Origin: Gammaproteobacteria bacterium
GTDB taxonomy: Bacteria > Pseudomonadota > Gammaproteobacteria > Enterobacterales > Kangiellaceae
Assembly (NCBI GenBank): GCA_013373375.1
Contig: JABXHY010000022.1
Span: 1 to 58,267 of the forward strand
Reading direction: 5' to 3'
DNA length: 58,267 bases
Under the pieces are notes generated by a model, which saw only the letters and a program-made list of their open reading frames with translations, was not told the origin of the DNA and did not search any database. Shown here one piece after another: positions 53,514 to 58,267 of this stretch. Position 1 is the stretch's first letter. Every line of letters begins with the position of its first letter. The translations under genes were made by a program, and so were the position numbers.

Positions 53514-53821
53514 ATTTAAGTATCATTAAAACGGCCTTACTGGTGATTTCTGCAGTGGTCTTAATAAGCTCCCCTGTGATGGCAGCAGAAAAAAAAGAAG
53601 GTCCCAGAGCTGACATTAAGCTTGAATCAAATTTTATTGGCGACAAAGAACAGCCATCTGTCACTTACTTTGTTCCTTGGCAGGGTATTGGTACTCCCGA
53701 CAAGTTGCAGTGGGAAATGACAGATAAAATAGATAAAACGCTAGATCGTGTTGATAGAGATGTCTTTCGGCGCAGTCTAAGAATTTACAATGAAATGAAT
53801 TTAGAAACACCTAACCGTTAA
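53510..53821 (+). CDS. Small exported protein with conserved VPW motif, trans-envelope operon
   Basis: A 103-residue precursor with a signal peptide (cleavage after PVMAAE). Its core is ESNFIGDKEQPSVTYFVPWQ, then a short charged tail. I recall the GD-x-E-x-P-x-V-x-Y-x-VPW pattern in unnamed small proteins of similar clusters. No fold or function can be assigned. It overlaps the TPR lipoprotein gene by four bases (ATGA) and lies 18 bases before the ExbB-like gene, so it is an integral part of the operon. Confidence 0.6.
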   Translation: MNLSIIKTALLVISAVVLISSPVMAAEKKEGPRADIKLESNFIGDKEQPSVTYFVPWQGIGTPDKLQWEMTDKIDKTLDRVDRDVFRRSLRIYNEMNLETPNR

Positions 53822-53839
53822 CGATTATTGAGGTTCACC

Positions 53840-54565
53840 ATGACGGATACATACAGTTTAATAGTAAAGTTTTTTCAAGACGGTGGCTTGTTCATCGTCC
53901 CAATATCAATCGTATTAGTGGTTGGTGCAGTCATTATAATCGAGCGCTGGTTATTCTTGTCACGAGAGCGCGTTCGTAATGCGAAAGCATTCGATGAGTT
54001 TTTACCACTATTGCGTACCACAGACATGGAAAAAATGCGCTTATTTACTCGTGAAAATACAGCTCCGGTTGTTCGAGTGATCGGTTGTGGCCTTGATATG
54101 ATGAAAGTGACCAAGCATCGTGCGGATATCGAACACTCAATGAGTGAAGGTATGCTCGAAGCAATGCCTAAAATGGAAAACCGAACCGGTTATTTATCTG
54201 TATTGGCCAATATTGCAACATTGCTAGGATTATTAGGTACTATTGTCGGTCTTATCGGCGCTTTTACCGCGGTTGCATCGGCAGATCCTGCAGAAAAGTC
54301 GACCTTGCTTTCACAATCTATTTCGGTAGCGATGAACACAACCGCTTTTGGTTTGATTGTCGCTATCCCGTTATTAGGTTTTCACGCTTTATTGCAAAAT
54401 AAAACGGCAGCAATAGTGAAAAGCGTTGAAATGGCGGCTGTTAAATTCCTTAACATTATGACTTACCATCGTTTGATTCACGCTGGCGCTGCAATTCCTG
54501 CAGAAGCAGAGCAAGCAGAAGCTTCTTCTAAAACTGAAGTTTCAGGCGCAACTCAAGCTGCGTAA
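53840..54565 (+). CDS. MotA/TolQ/ExbB-family proton channel protein
   Basis: A 241-residue inner-membrane protein with three helices: LFIVPISIVLVVGAVIIIERW, then after a cytoplasmic loop LANIATLLGLLGTIVGLIGAF and NTTAFGLIVAIPLLGFHALL. The Thr residues in the second and third helices that line the proton path in ExbB/TolQ are present. The start is the ATG at 53840, with GAGG at 53830-53833; an in-frame TTG at 53828 is rejected. It is followed by two ExbD proteins, as in AglR-AglQ-AglS. Confidence 0.92.
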   Translation: MTDTYSLIVKFFQDGGLFIVPISIVLVVGAVIIIERWLFLSRERVRNAKAFDEFLPLLRTTDMEKMRLFTRENTAPVVRVIGCGLDMMKVTKHRADIEHSMSEGMLEAMPKMENRTGYLSVLANIATLLGLLGTIVGLIGAFTAVASADPAEKSTLLSQSISVAMNTTAFGLIVAIPLLGFHALLQNKTAAIVKSVEMAAVKFLNIMTYHRLIHAGAAIPAEAEQAEASSKTEVSGATQAA

Positions 54566-54578
54566 GTAGGTATTCGTT

Positions 54579-55082
54579 ATGGCACTAAAATTTCAAATGC
54601 AACAGGAAGAGCCCGCTGATCTGGACGTAACCTCGTTCATGAACCTCATGATCGTGCTGGTACCTGTGCTATTGATGAGTATGACCTTTACTCAAATATC
54701 TGTGCATGAAATCAAGTTGCCGGATTTGAATCAAGCGGTTCAAAGCAGCAATGAAAAGCCATCACAGCTAGAAGTTGTTATTACGCCGAAAAAAATAGAC
54801 GTTTTTTACCCTGCAAATCGTTTAATACAAACGGTCGATCGAGTAAAAACGGATGACGGTGATAGTTACGACTTTGAAAAGCTCTCGCTAGTTATGAGAG
54901 AGGTCAAAAAGCAGCTCAACGAAAAGAAAGATATATTGATTTTTTCGGATAAAAAAGTCGATTACCAAACTTTGGTCTCAACCATGGATGCCGTTAAATC
55001 CTATAAAGCAGTAGTCGCAGCTAACTTAGTGGAAGTAGAACTATTTCCAGAAGTTTCGTTAGCCGACATGAGTGTGAGATAA
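54579..55082 (+). CDS. ExbD/TolR-family protein with Asn in place of the proton-carrying Asp
   Basis: A 167-residue protein with one N-terminal membrane helix (about 15-36) and a periplasmic domain. The helix starts LDVTSFMNLMIVLVPVLLMS. Aligned with NVTPFIDIMLVLL of E. coli ExbD, the essential Asp is N22 here. D16 lies one turn earlier. The periplasmic domain is ordinary, with KQLNEKKDILIFSDKKVDYQ. It partners the second ExbD directly downstream and the ExbB upstream. It is 12 bases after the ExbB gene and 1 base before the next. Confidence 0.85.
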   Translation: MALKFQMQQEEPADLDVTSFMNLMIVLVPVLLMSMTFTQISVHEIKLPDLNQAVQSSNEKPSQLEVVITPKKIDVFYPANRLIQTVDRVKTDDGDSYDFEKLSLVMREVKKQLNEKKDILIFSDKKVDYQTLVSTMDAVKSYKAVVAANLVEVELFPEVSLADMSVR

Positions 55083-55083
55083 G

Positions 55084-55647
55084 ATGGAAAGCGCAAAGAT
55101 AAACCGATCCAATCTAAATTTTGGAAAGGCCAGTTCCCCTAAATTTTCAACCAAGCTGAACTTGGTTGCTTTGATGGATATTTTTACTATCCTGGTGTTT
55201 TTCCTATTGTTAAATTCAGGTGATGCTGAGCAATTGGAAAATGCTAAGTTTGTAAAGCTTCCAGATTCGAGCACAAAGTCGGCGCCGCATGTTGAAGCCA
55301 TGATCACTATTGGTGATGAAAAAATTTGGTTTAACAAAGAAGCCGTTTTGACCCTGGAAGAGCTAACTAAGTCCAAGCAAGATGTTATCCAACCTTTGAA
55401 AGAAGTTCTAGTTGCTTTCAAAGACGGGAAACCAGAGCTGACTCCTTTTGAAAGAGAAAACGGCTTGTCAGTCACTATTTTAGGCGACAAAGGTGTTTCT
55501 TTTGATGTGTTGCAGTACATTATGAATACATGCACTGAAGCAGACTTTCGAAATGTATCTTTGGCAGTTAACAGGGTTGCTCCACAATCCTTTTTAATTT
55601 CAAACGAAGCGCCAGCTTCTTCAGTGCAAGCTAATACAGGAGGTTAA
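55084..55647 (+). CDS. ExbD/TolR-family protein with intact membrane Asp
   Basis: A 187-residue protein with a single helix near residues 25-45. D32 in LNLVALMDIFTILVFFLLLN matches the proton-carrying Asp of ExbD/TolR. The periplasmic domain is about 140 residues and ends in a flexible tail (PASSVQANTGG). Adjacent to an ExbD lacking the Asp, so the two probably form a mixed dimer within an ExbB ring. Starts one base after the stop of the first ExbD gene. Confidence 0.9.
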   Translation: MESAKINRSNLNFGKASSPKFSTKLNLVALMDIFTILVFFLLLNSGDAEQLENAKFVKLPDSSTKSAPHVEAMITIGDEKIWFNKEAVLTLEELTKSKQDVIQPLKEVLVAFKDGKPELTPFERENGLSVTILGDKGVSFDVLQYIMNTCTEADFRNVSLAVNRVAPQSFLISNEAPASSVQANTGG

Positions 55648-55648
55648 T

Positions 55649-56608
55649 GTGAGTACTATTACGCAACCTCTAGCAATTGATTTAGCGTTACCTTGGCAAG
55701 TTGATGAAAAACAGGAAGCTGTTTTCAAGAAGTGGCTTAAACGCCTTGGGATATTACTGCTACTGTTGATAGTGATTGTTCCTTGGTTACCTGTTTTTGA
55801 GCTAAGTTATGAAAAGCCTGAAAAAGAAGTCGTCAAGACGCAGGTTATCCTTAAAAAGAAAGTGATGCCTGAGCCGGAGGTGGTTCAGCAAAAACCGAAG
55901 CCAAAACCACAGCCTAAGCCTCAACCTATAGAGAAACCGAAGGCAGCGACGGCTCCCACGAAAAGTGCGAAAAAGCCAGACACGGCGCCTAACACTACAA
56001 CAACTCAAGAGTCAGTGCGTCACTCGGCTGGCCTTGATTCGGTGACAAGTGAATTATCATCCTTAAAAGGTATGGTAAATGTTGCAGGAATCAAAAATAA
56101 GAAGACGGTAAAACACGATAAAGGCATAGTGACACAAGCCAAAAATAAAGTGTTCGGCGAAAACATGACCGACAGAACCAGCACTGGTATTGCTGTGCAA
56201 GACAATGTAATGCGTGGTGAAATTACTCAATTATCAGATCACGAAACAGCGGCAGTTGAAGGTTTAGTTACTGGCGGAACTACGAGTGGTACCAGACGTT
56301 CGGGAGCTTTCAAAGCCGGACAACGCGATATGGAAAGTATTCGGCGTATTATTGAGTCTCATAAAGGCTCGATTTATGAATATTATAATCGCGCTCTTGA
56401 TGATAATCCGGAACTCAACGGGCGATTCGTCTTCAGTTTTATTATTTTGCCAGACGGGAAAATATCTAAATTACAGTTGGTCAGCTCGGAGCTCGGACTA
56501 AAAAGTTTAGAAGCTTCAATATTGAGCCGAATCCAAAAAATTGAGTTTGGCGTCGCAGATGCCTCTTCGACAAAGGTTGAGTATAAATTCGTATTCTTCC
56601 CTAGTTAG
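55649..56608 (+). CDS. TonB-like protein with AgmX/PglI C-terminal domain
   Basis: A 319-residue protein. A short cytoplasmic start (about 32 residues) precedes one membrane helix (33-50, LGILLLLLIVIVPWLPVF). Then comes a Pro-Lys-rich periplasmic stalk (PKPKPQPKPQP), a glycine-poor linker, and from about residue 230 an AgmX/PglI-type domain (RRIIESHKGSIYEYYNRALD, FSFIILPDGKISKLQLVSS). The usual TonB membrane histidine is absent. The start is GTG at 55649 with AGGAGG (55638-55643). It carries no cytoplasmic FHA, GYF or zinc-ribbon domain, unlike Myxococcus GltG and GltJ. Confidence 0.85.
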   Translation: MSTITQPLAIDLALPWQVDEKQEAVFKKWLKRLGILLLLLIVIVPWLPVFELSYEKPEKEVVKTQVILKKKVMPEPEVVQQKPKPKPQPKPQPIEKPKAATAPTKSAKKPDTAPNTTTTQESVRHSAGLDSVTSELSSLKGMVNVAGIKNKKTVKHDKGIVTQAKNKVFGENMTDRTSTGIAVQDNVMRGEITQLSDHETAAVEGLVTGGTTSGTRRSGAFKAGQRDMESIRRIIESHKGSIYEYYNRALDDNPELNGRFVFSFIILPDGKISKLQLVSSELGLKSLEASILSRIQKIEFGVADASSTKVEYKFVFFPS

Positions 56609-56630
56609 CTTATTTTAGTGGTTTGAAAGA

Positions 56631-56660
56631 AAAGGCGACTCGATTGAGTCGCCTTTTTTG
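56631..56660 (+). terminator. Intrinsic terminator of the trans-envelope operon
   Basis: AAGGCGACTC (56632-56641) pairs perfectly with GAGTCGCCTT (56646-56655) around GATT and is followed by TTTT. It ends the eight-gene operon cleanly. Confidence 0.92.
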
Positions 56661-56942
56661 TTTCTATTAGAACGCTAAATATATCGGCTATAGAATGCTA
56701 GTAATCTCATCTCGAACCCATATAACAGAGCCGTTTGAGTGATGTTTTTTCCAAATTTTCACTTCCAAGAATTAGTTCCCATATTATTTAGAAGCAAATC
56801 ACATTTTCAGGAAATTAAAACGAAAGTGTGAAAATTAACAAGCCCACTGTGAAGCGATTCCGTCTTTCTCACCTTTTAAGTGGCAGGATCCCTTTTAATC
56901 AAAAGTCATAGAACTACTATGTCGTTGAAAGGATGTCACATT
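56661..56942. other. Intergenic stretch before the C-terminal lipoprotein gene
   Basis: About 280 AT-rich bases with no gene or repeat recognised. It presumably contains the promoter of the lipoprotein gene; AAAGGA lies about ten bases before its ATG. Confidence 0.4.
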
Positions 56943-58267
56943 ATGAATATTCGTTTAGGTAGAACCTTTTTTATGCTCACCGTGAGCGCATTGTTGTTTG
57001 CCTGTTCGGAAAATACACCGCAAGAAGCTAAAGCGGACGAGCAGGCTTCTTCGAACAACTCTAGTGGTAATAGCGAGTCTCCGATCGCATTGATCAGCCG
57101 TCCAATGGATAGGCACTTCGATCGCTTACAAGACCAGTTTCAAAATAATTTAATTGATCAGTCAAAAACGCCACTTGATCTTTGGTCTCCTTATGAAGTC
57201 AGTCGAGGCGCGCAACTGAGCTTGCGCTCAGGGCTTGATGTTAATGCATCAGAAGACGAATTGTTGTCGGCTTATTTCGGCAGCAGCGACTACGACGTAA
57301 AAGACTTAAACCTGTCACCTGATGGCCGCACGCTACTTTTCGCCGCGCACGGTCCAGTCGGACATCCAACCGATTACAGCTGGAACATCTACACCCTGAA
57401 CTACGATACTCAATTGATTAAGCGTGTTATCAGCGACGACAATGTGGCGAATGCGGGTCAGGACACCAGTCCGGTTTTGACCATGGCGGGCAATATTATT
57501 TTCTCTAGTGACCGCGATGCTGGAAACCCGAACAACCCACGCCCGAATGAAGAATTTTTAGGTGATCCACGCTGCGAAAAAGTAGACCCGATAGAAAATC
57601 CATCACTGTTGCATTCGATGAGCCAAAACGGCGACTCGATTATCCAGTTGACCTACGGTCGTACCAATCACGATATCAAGCCGACGCTGTTGACCGATGG
57701 TCGAGTGGCGTTTATCCGTTGGGAGCGCAGCACACAGGTTGTTGAGCAATGTCTTTCGTACTTTGGTCTTGGCAAACAAACCAACAGCGGTGAGCTATTG
57801 GGTGCTAAAGCATTTAGCATTGCACAGCCAGAAGAATGGGAAGAGCCCGAGTTTTGTGCGTATGCGAAATTGACACAGCAAGGCGCGGTGACGGTCACCA
57901 ACCATTATAAATTATTGACCATCTCAGCGGATGGCGCGCAGATGGAACAGTTGTACAACACGGTTACTATGGAGCCTTCGGAAGAATCGTTCCTGGCGGT
58001 AGACCGAATCGTGCAAGCGGAAAATGGCAACCTGTACGCAGTATTGAAACATCAATACAACGAAGTATTGGGTGGAGCCTTGGTAGAGCTTCAACCGCAG
58101 CAGGGTCCTGCAGGTGGTTCGGTTTTTTCAGAATTATCCCCGGTATTATTAAGTAATAACGATGTCAATCTTTACCCAGGTCAAACCTCACCGGGTGGTT
58201 GGTATAGTGCAGCGAGTCCTTATCGAGACAGTACCGGTCGTACCTTGGTCGGCTGGTCGCAATGTAC
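56943..58267 (+). CDS. Lipoprotein with PD40/beta-propeller-like repeats, incomplete at the right edge
   Basis: The frame is open from the ATG at 56943 to the end of the window (441 codons seen). The signal peptide ends in lipobox LLFA-C21 followed by Ser, predicting outer-membrane attachment. After a disordered start, the sequence contains blade-like units: NLSPDGRTLLFAAHGP, SPVLTMAGNIIFSSDRDAGN, KPTLLTDGRVAFIRWE, of the PD40/TolB type. Cysteines in DPRCEKVD, VEQCLSY and EFCAYAKL might form disulfides. The HzsA-related group is an alternative family. Base composition looks more GC-rich (about 50% in lines sampled, against about 42% in the operon before). Not part of the preceding operon. Confidence 0.7.
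   Translation, partial: MNIRLGRTFFMLTVSALLFACSENTPQEAKADEQASSNNSSGNSESPIALISRPMDRHFDRLQDQFQNNLIDQSKTPLDLWSPYEVSRGAQLSLRSGLDVNASEDELLSAYFGSSDYDVKDLNLSPDGRTLLFAAHGPVGHPTDYSWNIYTLNYDTQLIKRVISDDNVANAGQDTSPVLTMAGNIIFSSDRDAGNPNNPRPNEEFLGDPRCEKVDPIENPSLLHSMSQNGDSIIQLTYGRTNHDIKPTLLTDGRVAFIRWERSTQVVEQCLSYFGLGKQTNSGELLGAKAFSIAQPEEWEEPEFCAYAKLTQQGAVTVTNHYKLLTISADGAQMEQLYNTVTMEPSEESFLAVDRIVQAENGNLYAVLKHQYNEVLGGALVELQPQQGPAGGSVFSELSPVLLSNNDVNLYPGQTSPGGWYSAASPYRDSTGRTLVGWSQC

Noticed and set aside
55059-55535. Minus-strand open frame of 158 codons opposite the second ExbD gene
   Set aside because: Antisense to a clearly coding ExbD gene; no ribosome-binding site and no recognisable motif.
53840-55647. Ordinary TolQ-TolR or ExbB-ExbD-TonB iron-uptake locus
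   Set aside because: No tolA, tolB, pal or TonB-dependent receptor is adjacent; instead TPR lipoproteins, paired ExbDs and an AgmX-type protein surround it.
1-58267. tRNA, rRNA, CRISPR arrays, insertion sequences, prophage or integrase genes
   Set aside because: None recognised by eye on either strand; no regularly spaced repeats, transposase motifs or tRNA cloverleaf candidates were noticed.

Overview
The window is chromosomal DNA of a gammaproteobacterium. Signs of this are a MetJ repressor almost identical over its core to the enteric protein, a fused aspartokinase/homoserine dehydrogenase II, PilU, the DjlA J-domain and AhpC/AhpF. Base composition is moderately AT-rich by eye. A marine, Oceanospirillales/Kangiella-like relative is my guess from gene style, not something the sequence proves. 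I see no tRNA, rRNA, CRISPR array, insertion sequence or phage module. Most genes are dense, short-spaced and end in simple hairpin-T terminators.

Layout. 1-2.9 kb: the end of djlA, a PagL-like lipid A deacylase, an all-alpha dUTPase and an OprP/OprO-type porin. 3-7.4 kb: an AT-rich hybrid histidine kinase converging on a chemotaxis receptor. 7.5-13.3 kb: a CobB-type sirtuin, an MFS transporter, a DUF4097 beta-repeat protein, PilU with an acidic tail, a DUF350 membrane protein and a transglutaminase-like protein. 13.4-18.7 kb: the methionine regulon block metX-metB-metL, divergent from metJ, with three tandem met boxes between them. 19-29.6 kb: small conserved proteins, an M1 peptidase with a DUF6702 partner, a DUF819 membrane protein, a cold-shock protein, an ACMSD-like amidohydrolase and ahpC-ahpF. 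30-45 kb: a secreted HEFGH metalloprotease with duplicated C-terminal domains, a diguanylate cyclase, a glutathionyl-hydroquinone reductase, an exported HGGxW hydrolase followed by kynureninase, an exported M17 aminopeptidase, a pirin-Kef antiporter-pirin group, two tiny ORFs and an HNH nuclease.

The most interesting region is 45.0-56.6 kb. Three outer-membrane beta-barrel genes, one carrying an SH3b domain, face a tightly overlapping eight-gene operon. The operon encodes a coiled-coil/beta protein, a TPR/coiled-coil protein, two TPR lipoproteins, a small exported protein, one ExbB/TolQ, two ExbD/TolR proteins and a TonB-like protein with an AgmX/PglI C-terminal domain. This is the parts list of a proton-driven trans-envelope machine related to the Myxococcus Agl-Glt gliding motor and the Nfs spore-coat machine. 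No cytoplasmic gliding regulators are present here. One of the two ExbD proteins has Asn where the proton-carrying Asp is expected. A PD40/beta-propeller-like lipoprotein begins after the operon and runs off the window.

How the genes work together. The met block is a complete MetJ-controlled route from aspartate to cystathionine. AhpCF, the hydroquinone reductase, the pirins and the Kef antiporter suggest attention to peroxide and electrophile stress. PilU, the chemoreceptor, the hybrid kinase and the diguanylate cyclase are surface-behaviour functions. All functions are assigned by reading motifs and family resemblance; no database search was run.
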